From NCBI RefSeq assembly GCF_933775445.1, contig NC_065877.1:31062001-31126000 (forward strand): a DNA stretch of 64,000 nucleotides. The letters run 5' to 3'. The notes below the pieces were generated by a model that searched no databases, was not told where the DNA came from, and worked only from the letters and a program-made list of their open reading frames with translations. Positions 10,858-24,344 of the stretch are shown here, piece after piece; position 1 is the stretch's first letter, and the number at the start of each line of letters is the position of its first letter. The translations under genes and the position numbers were made by a program. The stretch comes from Argentina anserina (Eukaryota; Streptophyta; Magnoliopsida; Rosales; Rosaceae).

Positions 10858-11796
10858 CTATAAAATGACAATTAAGAGAGTCAGCAACAATCCTATACAA
10901 TACGCCGTAGGATATTGTAAGAAAGGGAATCAGAACAAAGCGCGAGCACATCGAATGTATCACATGGCAATAGTACTACATTCTTCAACTAAAGAGTTGG
11001 AAATCATGGTATTGAAGCAATGAAATACCAAACAGTAAAATTAGGGTGGTAGAAACCATCCAAAAATGGTGTGGAAACACACATAAAGAGTGTCGGTGAG
11101 TGTATATAACGGACTTGGAGAAAACCGGAAAAACGAACTGGAAAACCATGTCAAAAGCACTCAAAACCGGGTGAAATTTGAACTAGGAAAACGTGCAGCA
11201 AAGACTGCTGTAAATAGGTCGAAAAAATGACGAGAAACGACAAAAAAATCGTCGGAAAAACTCGCCGGGAACCGGCGGCACCGATTGCCGGAAAACCGGC
11301 CGGTATGGAGGCCGGAACTTCAGGTCCGACAGGGGAAGCCGGCAGGAACCGGGTGGCGGTGCTGGAAACGTCGGAAAAATGGTCGGAAGGTGGCGAATAC
11401 GCCGGAAAACATTCCGGAAACGCCGGAACAGTAACCGGGTACGACCAAGGGCAAAACGACGTCGTTTTTGACGTTCCGAGGTCCGTTTTCCAAATTTTAA
11501 GTTCCAAATCCATAATGTAGTGCTATTGGGGTCTCATGTAACCCAAAATCGTCCAATTTAAAAACCAAGTGAGTTGCACACGTTGATTATCATGCTAAGT
11601 GTAAGGTAAATAAAATTCTCAAAGAGATCGTCTTGTAAGCAAGAGAAATAGAAATTTTATTGAATGACAATCGTTAATACATCACGCATGAACTTCTAAT
11701 TCCAAAATCAAAAAACTATTTCAAAGTCAATGAAAATAACAATGGCGGTCGGCCATAACAATACTTGAAATCATAAAGCTAAAGAAGCTAAAACGA
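10858..11796 (-). other. Non-coding spacer between gag and pol of copia-1, with CCGG-rich core
   Basis: About 940 bp without conserved coding sequence. On the minus strand gag ends with its own stop at 11797 and an AT-rich, UTR-like stretch including AATAAA-type sequence follows. The stretch 11250-11480 is full of CCGG/CCGGAA motifs. The pol start codon is immediately preceded by a splice-acceptor-like 'cattttatag'. Confidence 0.6.
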
Positions 11797-12834
11797 CTAA
11801 TCAAAGTCGGGAGTATCCATGGTAGCGGCCGGAGGCCTAGCCTTAGAAGTAAAGGGCTCAGGCTTCATGGAGATATGGTGAGTCTCAATCTCAGGGTCCT
11901 CATCCACATGATTCGATTCGGATTGTAGATACTTCTTATAGGCGGAGTAAGCCTTTATCATCTCTTTGCTAGTGCGACAATTGCGATTAAAGTGCTTGAA
12001 GGACCCACATTTGAAGCATGGAGACTTGCCATTACCAGAAGTGGAGGCATGAGGAGGCGCACGACCTCCTTGAGGTTGCTCCGCCACCATCACATGTCCA
12101 AGTATTGGAGCTAGGCCGAGACCGGCCTTGTTGCCTCCCACCACGAGAGTTGTTGTTTTAGTGCTGGTATGGAGCGTTCATTGATTGATTCTTTTGCTTA
12201 GGAGCTTTTCCATAGTTAGACTGTGGCATAGAAATATTTTTAGTGCCAACATGTCTATTGTTGTTATTGTTGAGGAGAATCTCAGAATGTCTATCCTTCT
12301 TAGCCAAGAGTGCCATTAAGTCGGCGAAAGACCGGATCTTCCCTTCCTCTACATGAGTGAGGTACGTATGAGCTTGAACCTCATATTGGATTGGAAACGT
12401 GTCCAATGTCTTATTGAGAAGATCTAGGTCGGTCTTGATCACACCAACGGTGCCAAGATCGGATTGCAAGCATAGCATATCCTGATTGAAATCATCCACT
12501 CTCTTATAGTCCAGTAGACGGATGTTATCCCATCTATGGTCAATTCAGGAAGAAGCTTATCATGAATGTTGTTGTACCGCAAACGTAGTTTGTCCCATAA
12601 TTCTTTAGGATCTTTTACGTTCAAGTATTGCCTCTTGAGAGTTGCATGGATGTGACGTCTCATGAAGATGAGAATCTGAGTCTTAGCCATGGGTGGGAAA
12701 TCAGCAGAAGGGTCGGCAAACATGCCTTCGATTCCTCGGCTCTCGAAAGCGAGCTCCATGTCGGAAACCCAGTGGTGGTATTCCTTTCCTTCTAGATCAA
12801 GAAGGCCAAATTTCGGTCGAGATGGCGATGACAT
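11797..12834 (-). pseudogene. copia-1 gag, two frameshifts
   Basis: Three overlapping pieces (12834-12439, 12499-12158, 12144-11797) together give a Copia gag: LDLEGKEYHHWVSDMELAFE at the start, a UBN2-type capsid region (KDPKELWDKLRLRYN; TYLTHVEEGKIRSFADLMA), and a CX2CX4HX4C zinc knuckle (CFKCGSFKHFNRNC) in the last piece. Frame changes near 12470 and 12150 break the protein. Confidence 0.88.
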
Positions 12835-13518
12835 CTACAAAAACGAATACGGAATCGATTAGATTCAAGTATAATAGGAATTAGAAGGGGTGACGTATAT
12901 GGTCACAAGAAAAAATGATGCAAACGGCGATACTCATGATCGCACCCAAAACAACGGTGCACTCAAAAGACTATACGAAAATCGATTAACTTCCCTTTCA
13001 AAACAATCGTGACTCCCCCAGGACCGTCACACAGAAAACATCGTTCAAGAGGGGAAACCAATCACTCTATAGTCTCATCGGCGTTATAAGAAATGCCTGA
13101 ATTAAGATAAGAAGAAGGCTAATAGCGCCCGATATAATATATCTATACGTTTAAAAGCGGGAACGTTTATGAAAAATTTACCTTTGAATGTTTGTAGTAT
13201 ACGGGAGTAGCTTCTCTTGAGCGAAGTTCTAGCTTGTGAATTTCGCATTTCTTGCGTGAATATGCGGGAGGAGCAATTTTGAATGCTTTGATGTGGGGAC
13301 TTGCGGGGCAAAAAGATGTTTTTGCGGAGCGAATGCGGAGGAGACCCTGCGGGGCTGCAAGGCTGCGTGCCTGCAGGAGCTGCGGGGCTGGCTGCAGGGG
13401 AGAGCTGCGTGCAGGAGGCGCGCCGGCAAGGAGAAAAGAGAAAAAAAATTTTCTAGGGCTCTAAAAGTTCAGGGTTCTAAGGCAAAGTGCGTGATAACGT
13501 GATGCATGATGAAATAAT

Positions 13519-13683
13519 TGTGTATTATTGAATGATATGGGGGCCTATATATAGGCATTTACAAAACCACAATCCCGTAGGATTCGGAGTCCTAATCTAT
13601 TACGGAGATGCTAATCTATCTCCTAACATGAAACCTATTAGGCTATGACACACACAAGGTATAATAGTAATTCTCCCGGAACA
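13519..13683 (-). repeat. 5' LTR of copia-1 (shared core)
   Basis: 165 bp matching 6531-6694. It is probably truncated on its outer side if the LTR really includes the sequence seen at 6695-6844. No canonical initiator-Met primer-binding site (TGGTATCAGAGC) abuts it at 13518; the leader beside it reads, on the minus strand, ATTATTTCATCATGCATCAC. Confidence 0.85.
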
Positions 13684-13793
13684 CATTAATCTTTGTAGTA
13701 TAATTGTAATTCCCGATACGAGCAATTTGAGTTTTATACGGCTCAAAACCCATCAAAACATCTTCTTTATACGGTGTCGTTTGGTTTGCAATA

Positions 13794-13920
13794 GGCTATT
13801 GGTCTAAATATCGGTTATCGGGATTGTATCGGTTGAGGGACAAAATGATATATCGGGATATATCAGAATAATCGGATTTGCTATTTTTAGTTAATATCAA
13901 TATATTTCGGGATTGTACTA
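13794..13920. repeat. Left subterminal repeats of the hAT element
   Basis: Repeats of ATCGG, TATCGGGAT and ATATATCGGGATATAT cluster here. The same motif family recurs at 18340-18480, as expected for transposase-binding subterminal regions of hAT elements. Confidence 0.65.
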
Positions 13921-14007
13921 AACAAAGTTGGACAAATAAAAATATTTAGATGTTTTGACAATGAAATACATAAATAGACAAAATAGTACTAAAATAAACA
14001 TAGGTGT

Positions 14008-16019
14008 CTAAATGATTGATTGAGATGGACATTGATCATAAATTATCTCATCATCAGACTCGAACTGAAGCTCATCATCTCCATTACCTTCATCCTCATC
14101 TTCCGATGCAAAATCATCTTCATAAAGCTCCCGTACTTCTCGAAGTTCACTATCCACTTCGGATGCTTCTTGTTGCATTTCCATATCTTCAATAACATTA
14201 TTTTCAACAAGCCATTCTATACTTAGGCAACTCAACGTTCATGAGGGTTTCTTGGGATTGGTCATCATCGGGAAAGAAGTGCTCGGTACAACAAATACAA
14301 CCTTGCATGACATCCCCATTCAAACATATGCCTTTATCTTTGAAGAAGTAATAAGGGTTGAAAAAGTAAGCCGCCAAGTGCAATGGACCATCAAGTCGAT
14401 CATGAGCTTTTAAATCCATAATCTCTAAAATTTGAGCATAATTTGCCTCTTGATTGTTGTATACTTCTTTGATCTCCTTCCTTGCTTCTTGTAGCTCTCC
14501 ATATAGGAAACCCATTGAAGGTCTTTTATCTCCATCAACAAGGCGAAGCACCTTAACTAAAGGTTCAAATACTTGCAAGCAAAGTGAAACCCCATTCCAA
14601 AATGACATGCTCATTATGGTAGCAAATACCGCTTTTCCTTTTGAAGTCTTTGAATACTTGCTTTCTTCCCATTCTTTACTTGCAAACAATAATCTCAACA
14701 AATGCTTTTTGTTATTCAAACTTTGTAAAGTAAGGAAAGAAATAGCAAACCTAATAACTCCCGGCCGCACCAAGTCTTTTTTCTTTGTACAATTCCTCAT
14801 CATGGCCAATGTCTTGTGATGTGAATAAATGAAGACGGTGAATGCTTTGGCTTTCTCAATTATTACTTGGAACTTAGGTATGCTACATATTCCTTGAAGC
14901 ATGAGATTGATAGTATGAGTGGCACATGAAGTTCAAAAAATGTGAGGCCTTGTTTCTTGCAACTTCTTTGCCGCCGCCATGTTGTTGGAAGCATTGTCCG
15001 TCACCACTTGTATCACATTTTGTGGTCCAACTTCTTGAATACAATTCTCAATATAAGTAAAAATGTATTCACCGGTATGTGAGTCATTGGAAGCTTCCTT
15101 GGAAGATAGGAAAGTTGTGCCCTCTTTACAATTCACACATAAATTCATGATGCTTCTTCTTTTTCCATCACTCCAAGCATCTGTCATGATTGAGCAGCCG
15201 GTCTTTGCCCACTCATATTCTTGATTCTTAAGTACCTTCTTTGTTCTCTCAACTTCTTTGTTCAACAATGGTTCTCTTAATTCATATTGGCTTGGAGGTT
15301 TGTAGCCCGGACCATATTGTCCAACCGCTTCACAAAATCTTCTAAAACTATCATTGTCAAGAGCATGGAAAGGAATACCATTCTTATACACCCATCGTGC
15401 CAAATATTCATGCACACTTTGTGTTCTTTCCTTACCAAATGCGTCATTGATAACTTGTTGTTTTCTTTTCTTGCCTACATCGGTTGGATAATGAATAGAA
15501 GATGCAAATCTATCCATAGGCCCTCTAATATTTTTCCTTTTTTTTTGCTCCGGTAATTTTAACTTCCTCCTCCTCCTCCTCCTCATCACCACCACCATTA
15601 CCGATATCTTCTTCATCTTCCTCATCTTGGGATGTCAAGTGCACTTCTTCCCTCACTTTTATATCATGGACATTCAAAGTATTTTTCTTTTCTTTCCCTT
15701 CTAAGAGAGCCTTTTTACACTTGGCTTTGGCTTCATCATTTGCTTTCTTACATGGGGCAACATTACCCTTTATACCGGCTACGTGCTCTTTCAATCGAGT
15801 TATTCCACAAGTAATAACTCTCGTGTGACACAATGTGCAAGTAACCACATTTCTCTTAGTAATATCCTCACAATACCCATACTCCCAACCAACATCATTC
15901 GAAGCCGGTCTCCATAATGATTCGGAATTTACTTGTGAAGGGGTAGACGTAGTGGTCATTGGAATAGAACCGGTTGCATTAGAAGCTCTTGAAGAACTAG
16001 TACCAACACTTTCAGCCAT
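14008..16019 (-). pseudogene. hAT transposase pseudogene (BED zinc finger, DUF659, hATC missing)
   Basis: The start at 16019 gives a BED finger (CTLCHTRV...ITRLKEHVAG) and an acidic linker. At a T-run near 15540 the frame changes and DUF659 follows (MDRFASSIHY, CSIMTDAWSDGKRRSIMN, VVTDNASNNMAAAK). The next frame break is a TGA in the place of a Trp just before TSCATHTINLML (about 14930). The middle domain (KDLVRPGVIRFAISFLTL, MSFWNGV, HLAAYFFNPYYFF) continues to about 14210. There the sequence jumps to an acidic tail (14235-14008), and the C-terminal hAT dimerisation region with its catalytic Glu is absent. At least three lesions, so inactive. Confidence 0.9.
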
Positions 16020-17900
16020 AACAAGTTCACAAGTTTAAACCTTCAAAACCAAACAATGATGGACCAGCATTAGAAGCTCAAATACCTCAAAGACAACCCA
16101 GAAATTCAGAACTGAAATGAAACAGAAACTGCAACAAAACTATGGTCTTTTTCCAGTTATAGCAGCATGCCTAGACCCTCGGTGACAGACTGAATTGCAC
16201 TATATTTGAACCAAAAAACCTAAACCAACAAGAAACTGGACCAGAATTTGACTTGCAGTACTCCCCTGATACTCTAGACAGCAAACCACACTACAGCAAC
16301 ATCAGAAACTTAACTAAAAACACTAGCCAATTTAAGCAATCACTACTTGGAAAAACTAAAAACCTAAACCAACAAAGAAAATAAGTACACAACAATTAGG
16401 AGCAGTAGAAACACAGGTAGGAAAGTGCTGCTGCTGCAAGTACTACAAGATAGACAAAAAAACAGATTAGGGAAAGCATTATCGGATACTGTGGTTACAG
16501 TGGTTACTGCAAGCATGTGATTATCGGATACTGTCATACTAATTCAAGTTAAAGAAAGCTGGTACAGGGCAGAAAGAGAACTGCTATATAAGTTGTTCTG
16601 ACTAGCTGTTAGCTCATAGGAACAATATACACATAACAGAAACTAATTGTTTTTCGTTTTGCTCATTTCTATCCATTTTGCTCATTTCTATCCATTCAAG
16701 TTAGATATTGACAGCTGACATTTAACCAATACTTGACAAACCTATTATTATCCACCCCATGTGTGCTTACACAGTTGTATGAAACTATGAATACAAAATT
16801 ACAAACTCACGGTATACAGATAAAATTTCACTGTAATCTAAATTCATTGTCAATGTATGATTATTTCTAGACCTTCCATTTGTTGCCGAAAAAGGAAAAA
16901 GCACCAAGACCAGCACAACACAATAAAAGGGTTCAGTATATATATGATTCTACACATAAGCTTATATATGATATTCCATGTGCATGCAACATACTATCAG
17001 TATCCAACCACATGTCCACATACAACAGGTTAAAACCATGGATGGATCTCAGCCATCCTACAATAACTATACATACCTATGCTAAAGTAATTGTAAAGCA
17101 TTCCCACACCAATACCACCAGCAATATAGGCTCTGGAAAAAGCAAATACTATAGAGCAGGAATCAACAAGGAAGAAGAATTTTGGAATCTGCTTGCTTTT
17201 GTTTTTTCACACATCTATGAGTCTATGACTATAAGAAGTCCACTTAAGAGTTTGCCGCACTCTAAAGTTACACACCTACGAGTCTACGACATCGCTGCAT
17301 GGGTAAATTAATGAGAATACATGTACCAGGAGACATGTAACACAGTGTAAGCAAAATCAATTCACAGGGAGTTCACCATAAGAAGCAACCAACAAAGTTA
17401 ACAATCTCTCTAATTACTAATAATTTTAACTCCTTACGTACTAAAACATTACACTCTAGGTACAATTACCTCTTTCAACAATTTACTTCAAACTAATAAA
17501 ACCTTTTGTAACTCATACTTTAAGCACAAATGAAAACTGTGAACTGGAATCACATGAGCACTAATTGTTCAGGGTGACACAAATAGACTCTTGCTTGCAG
17601 TAGAAACAGAGATGTACATACATGCAGTCTTTCCCTTCAAACTGGAAACAGTGAGCAGTTAACTTTTAAGGGTTGTTGTGGACATTCTTGCTACAAGTAC
17701 TGAAATTACACTGGTTTACATAATATTACTCTCAATAATCATACATTTGGCTACACAGCCTACACATCCGAGTTCCTTATTCCAACTAATCCAAGAATCA
17801 AAGATATAATTCACAAAAAAACAGAATATACAAGCATCTAAGGGGTTCCAACCGCATAAATTAACAAGAAAATGAAGAAAATTTACTTGTTGGCCTATTG
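16020..17900. other. Upstream region of the hAT transposase, no other gene seen
   Basis: Non-coding DNA inside the hAT element. It may contain the transposase 5'UTR and an intron. ORFs here (for example 16880-17311) have no recognisable domain. Confidence 0.5.
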
Positions 17901-17904
17901 TGAA

Positions 17905-18170
17905 ACCGCGATGGCGATGGAGACGGCGACGACGATGGCGATGGCGATGGCGATGGAGACGGCGATGGCGATAGAGACGGCGACGGTGATGGCGATAGAG
18001 ACGGCGACGGCGACGGCGACGGCGACGGCTCTCTTCTCAAAATCGGATACCCCTCGGTGAGGTGAGGTGAGGCAATGGCGATGGCGATGGCTCTGTTCTC
18101 GGAATCGGATACCCAAGGTGAGGTGAGGCGATGTCGATGGCGATGGCGATGGCTATGGCTATGGCGACGG
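17905..18170. repeat. GATGGC/GACGGC simple-repeat tract
   Basis: Irregular six-base periodicity built from GCGATG, GCGACG and GAGACG, with an internal duplication around 'ggcgatggcgatggc'. It opens long frames on both strands (alternating Met-Ala/Thr one way, Ala-Ile-Val the other) that are artefacts of the repeat. It lies near the right end of the hAT element. Confidence 0.85.
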
Positions 18171-18339
18171 GGAGAGCTCTTCTTGAAGGCTAAAGCAGAG
18201 ATCCAGTCTTCCAGATCGAAGCGACAAAGTCGAAGGTCGAAGGTCGAAGGTCTAAGGGGAGAATGCGAGATGGCGACGACGGGTTTTGATTATGCAAAAA
18301 TGAAATTGCATCAAACGACGTCGTTTCACAACAAATAAC

Positions 18340-18484
18340 CTACCGATATATCGGGGTCAATATCGGGTCAACCGATATATCGCCGTTGACTATATTTTAT
18401 GCGTTGACCGATAAATTTGGACCGATTTGTCTTTATCGTATCGGATTCTAAATATCGGCGATATATCAGATATTTCGAACACTG
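18340..18484. repeat. Right subterminal repeats and terminus of the hAT element
   Basis: Several copies of ACCGATATATCG and GTTGACC lie within 140 bp. The element ends GATATTTCGAACACTG at 18484. Confidence 0.75.
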
Positions 18485-18501
18485 TCGCAATAGCTATGTG
18501 A

Positions 18502-20387
<1,886 letters not shown>

Positions 20388-23300
20388 CTCTACTTATGTA
20401 TGCTTTTATCCCATATCATTATCAAATCAACTGCCACCCTATTGCTTTGTATGCCAAAAGGATTTGACGTTGCTAGGCTGAACAGGGCTTCACATAAACA
20501 TTAGAGCTAAATCAACATATGATCCCATATTGAATGATCTTCAAAATGGTTTGTTATTTGTCCTATTCATATTCACCCTTCTTTTATTATTTTTTACTTG
20601 CTTGTTGGTTCGCTTAAAGTTACAATTTTCTCATCATCTGGAAAATCTAGTTGCATTCTGTTGTATTTGAAAAGACCTTTGGTGTTTAACTATATGAAAG
20701 GTATCATTGACTACACGTAGTGTTCTGTGTAAGATTTTTAAACTCTTTTATTGACTCTATCAAGACTACAAAGTTGTGTGTAATCGTTTATTTCCCTATC
20801 CTGTCAGAAATAGCTTGATTCAGTATTTGGTCCTCAGTATGGGTGATTCTGAGGGACATGGTTTCCAACCGAATCCCTAGCCTGTTGGACATGATTGATT
20901 GTATTGTCACCATCTAATGGACCAAGAAGAGTAAAGAAAGTCATCTCTCTCTATTGGCATATTCAATAGAGTTATGAAGCCATTAAACTGAGCGTTTGGT
21001 TGCATTGAAGGGTTGTCCCCGTTCCTTATTCAGACACTAATGCTTCTGTTCGAGCTAGGTAATTCTTCTGTATTAATTCCATTGTATCTTCTGTTGCTCT
21101 GTAAGAAATTTGGATCCCGTAGGTATTGTAAGAAGAGAAGTGATCTCATCATTGCAATGTGGACTGGTTGGGGTCAAGAGTTGGTTCACTAGTTCAACCA
21201 GACAGCTTGCAATAGTTACCTAAACTCAGACGGCTCTTTGTTTTTGCTTAAGGTCTTCCAGCTCTAGGGAGTTTCTTGTTTTTTATTAATGTATTCTTTT
21301 CCACCTAATACCAAATCAAACCTATGTATGCATATCCGCGTATGTAATCCCAAACCAAACTGCTCATCAAAATGACCAAACTACTTCATGTTGCTTCGCA
21401 TGCTCTGTTAACCTGTATTAGACCAAGGTGGCTGACCGGCGGCCAAACCGAGCTAAACCAATGTTCGCACTTTGCAGTGGTTATTTCGGTTTTCCTTGCA
21501 AAAATGATGAACCCTAGTAGTATCTTTTTTTTTTTTGGGTCTGAAACCCTAGTAGTATCTACGCTTGCTTAGATTCCAAGTCTAAGGGCCAAAAGGGCAG
21601 AGTGGTCAAATTTGAAGTGAAAAAATAAATTGTGTGATAATAGTGTGTATAGGGGAGTCTCTTTCGTGGAGACTGGAGAGCACGAAGAGAGATGCTGATT
21701 GCTACTGATATTCTTTCCATATATGGTCCTGAATTTTAATTGAATTAATTAACTACCTAAATTAAAAATTTCTTTTAGTGTGAATGTGACGCATCCAAAA
21801 GACCAAAACTGCAGTAAAATCCATAATACCTGGGATTGTCTGAGAGTGAGTGCTCACACAGACGCAACTCACTGACGCCAAATCTTCTTCAACTTCTTAT
21901 TTTCGTTTTTACCCTTCCCCAATTTAGGGGGTTGGTAGTTTGGTACTATTTACTTACCAGTTTGGCACACAATTTCACTAACGAAGAAGAGATTATGTCA
22001 CTAGAACAGATAATATTTGGCATCAAATAATTATTCCGGCTAAGCATGATTAGTTATTATATTTAAGCTCAAGGGAGGATGAGAATATTCATTGCCGAAA
22101 TTTCAAACAAATGATCACCAACCGTTGGTACTTGCAACAAGGGAATATTGAAAAGGAGATTGGTGTATGTTCTTTATGATATAAGTTTTGGTTTTATTTA
22201 TTTATTTCAGGATTTGAAAGTGTATGAAGTTTGACATTTGGGATTGGAATGACCACACTGGCATTTGTAGTAGTAAAATTTTTTGTTGTTGTGAATAATA
22301 GCTATTACCAACTCCAGCAACACGGAACGCCACCCTTTTGAATGATGACGTTTATTACAAAATTTACTTTAGTATCAACTTGGTTTAGAGGGATATGATA
22401 AGCTGGACTTTTTATTTTCGATTTAAAAAGTTTGATGGTATACAACTATACATTTGAAAGAAAAAAAAAGTTTGAAGCTCAATGGCAAGGGCTATGAAAA
22501 GATTTGGTCATGGAGGTGAACTAGTGGCATGGCTAATGGAACAAGAAAAGAGAAACAATAAATTTTAGAAGTTAAGAGATCAGCGGGGCGTAGTCTAGTG
22601 TTGTTCAATTCATTTAGTTCTATACAGTATATACATCAAAGAAAGTTAAAGAAAATATAGCTTCACACGGTGTTCAAATAATTTGTGTTATTTTTTTGAG
22701 AGAATACTCTTTTAATCTCTTTTTACCGCTAAAGAGAATAGAAACGGAAAAGAAAAGTTTGTGTCACTCAAGTAAGTGAAGTAACCAATATATAAGGTAA
22801 TCAACATTTAGATAAATTATTTCAAAGTTAAATATTATTGAAAATTGCCAGTAAAATCTTTGAAATTGCCTAGTCGAGGATCCACAATGACGAATTCAAG
22901 ATCCAACCGATATGCTTTCGAGACACGATCTCATGAAGAAGATCCCACAATTGAGCTCTTTTCCCTTGAAAAATCCGACGACAAGTGATTAGCAAGGCGA
23001 GTGATGACCCTATACACCCACCCCCACATCTATGCAAGTCAAAACACAGCAAATCAGGAGCACAATGTAGCTCATATCGTTTCTTTACGTGTTTTCGTTC
23101 ATAAAAGAACAAGGAATTAAATGTAAATCATTCCACACGCAAGAACCAACTACATTGTAGATAATTTGAAGTAATTCAACTCGAATAAATCACGAATGTT
23201 CATGTTTATTTGGTGTACAATCTAAGCTTCTAAGCTCGAACCTCTTCTGCTCTTATTGTTTGTGTCATTTTCAGAAGGGTTTCGAGTAGAAGAAGTCATG

Positions 23301-23500
23301 AATGAAATCAACGGAGGATGGGAAGCGAATGGGCCCATCACTACGTGGGTTAGAGCTTCATGCAACCAAAAGGGTGAAAGTATACCAAGGAATGAAGGGC
23401 GACCCGGAGGACAAGTAATCCTGCTCATTTTATCAGGAACCGAATTTCTGTTTTGGTTGGGCAATTCAGACTGACATTTCCATAAAATTTCAAATCAAAT
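20388..23500. other. Intergenic, no gene recognised
   Basis: The first few hundred bases should be the NAT9-like 3'UTR. The rest is AT-rich. ORFs of 60-80 codons (for example 22870-23112 on minus and 23222-23474 on both strands) lack any family motif, signal peptide or splice context I can recognise. A T-run lies at 21528-21537. Confidence 0.45.
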
Positions 23501-23559
23501 TCGTCATTTGCAAAAAATCACACAATTAAAAAAAGAAAAGAAAGTGAAATTCTTCATCT

Positions 23560-24339
23560 TCCCATTTTCAGAGTTGCCTATATATTCCTCACTGACCCTC
23601 CCCATCAGCTTCTTCTTCTTCTTCTCTCTCTTTGCTTTGTGTTTTCTTCCCCTAGAAATACACATTCTTTGTTTTCAATCCCTCACTCATCTGTTAGGTA
23701 ACTGAATTTGCATTTGGTAATCAAATTTGCACCATTGAAACAACAATACCAAGTTTTGGAGGAGGGCTTATGTTTGAGAGGAGGTTGAACATCGCCCTCT
23801 GTTCTTTTTTTCACGGTGCCTCCTCTCAGATCTTTATTTCTCTCAAGGTTTCGCATCTGGGTTTTCCTTCATCGGTGCGTTTGGTCAGAATCTGATTTGG
23901 GTTTTCAGTTTTGTCTGATTTGGTTGTGGGATTCGGATCCTGTTGAGTTTTTTCTGATTGGAGAACTTTCTGAATTTTTGTTTTGTAGGTGTTGCTGAAT
24001 TGAGAAGGATCGGATATCAGTTAATTGAATCAAGGAGTACTTGTTTGAATCTGTGTGTTTGTTTGAAACATTTTTAGCGAAAGGTAGTGTTCTTTTAGAG
24101 TTTGATTGGCTGCATTTGTTTTGATTAGGCAGATGCTTGATTGTGGATCAAAGTAGAGGTTTTGTTTCAGCTGAGATGTTGTTTTGGTTTTACTGTTTCG
24201 TCGAGGAATTGTTTTTGGATCCATGCTCATTTGAATTGGGTTTGAAATTTTGATGAAGATTGAGTGATTGTGTCTATGTTCGAGTCAAGAGTGATTTGCA
24301 TTTGAAACTTTAATGAGATTGAATTCTTGTTGGTTTTAG
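23560..24339 (+). other. Probable promoter, 5'UTR and leader intron of the RNA-binding protein gene
   Basis: A TATA-like 'ctatatattcc' (about 23578), CT-rich leader sequence and T-rich, GT-rich DNA precede a clear acceptor 'ggttttag' at 24332-24339, five bases before the ATG. The leader exon boundaries cannot be fixed by eye. Confidence 0.45.
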
Positions 24340-24344
24340 GAAAA

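Larger units (their letters stand above)
6531..13683 (-). mobile_element. Degenerate Ty1/Copia LTR retrotransposon (copia-1)
   Basis: Reading on the minus strand, the order is 5' LTR (13519-13683), gag (12834-11797), a roughly 940-bp non-coding spacer, then protease-integrase-RT-RNase H (10857-6879) and 3' LTR. Integrase before reverse transcriptase is the Copia order. The two LTR copies are about 93% alike by eye (about eleven differences including small indels). Several stops and frameshifts interrupt both gag and pol, so it is not autonomous. No 5-bp target duplication is visible outside the shared LTR core. Confidence 0.93.
13794..18484 (-). mobile_element. Defective hAT transposon upstream of the NAT9-like gene
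   Basis: A BED-DUF659 transposase relic on the minus strand sits between sequences rich in the same short motif (CCGATATATCG, GATATATCGG) at both ends. Candidate 8-bp target duplications are TTGCAATA (13786-13793) and TCGCAATA (18485-18492), one mismatch. Inverted ends are degenerate: the right end, read inward, is CAGTGTTCGAAATATCTGAT; the left is GGCTATTGGTCTAAATATCG, with AAATATC shared. Length is about 4.7 kb. The left boundary is less certain than the right. Confidence 0.8.

Noticed and set aside
11227..11520. Overlapping 97- and 120-codon frames on both strands
   Set aside because: GC-rich CCGG repeats keep several frames open; no domain and no conserved start.
13229..13502. Cys/Arg/Ala-rich frames on both strands
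   Set aside because: GC-rich leader of copia-1 with GCTGCGGGG-like repeats; no family similarity.
17872..18116. Frames rich in Met-Ala-Thr and Ala-Val-Ile
   Set aside because: Pure products of the GATGGC simple repeat.
22870..23474. Several 72-80-codon frames that could be small secreted or signalling peptides
   Set aside because: No signal peptide, no DVL, CLE or similar signature, and overlapping frames on both strands.
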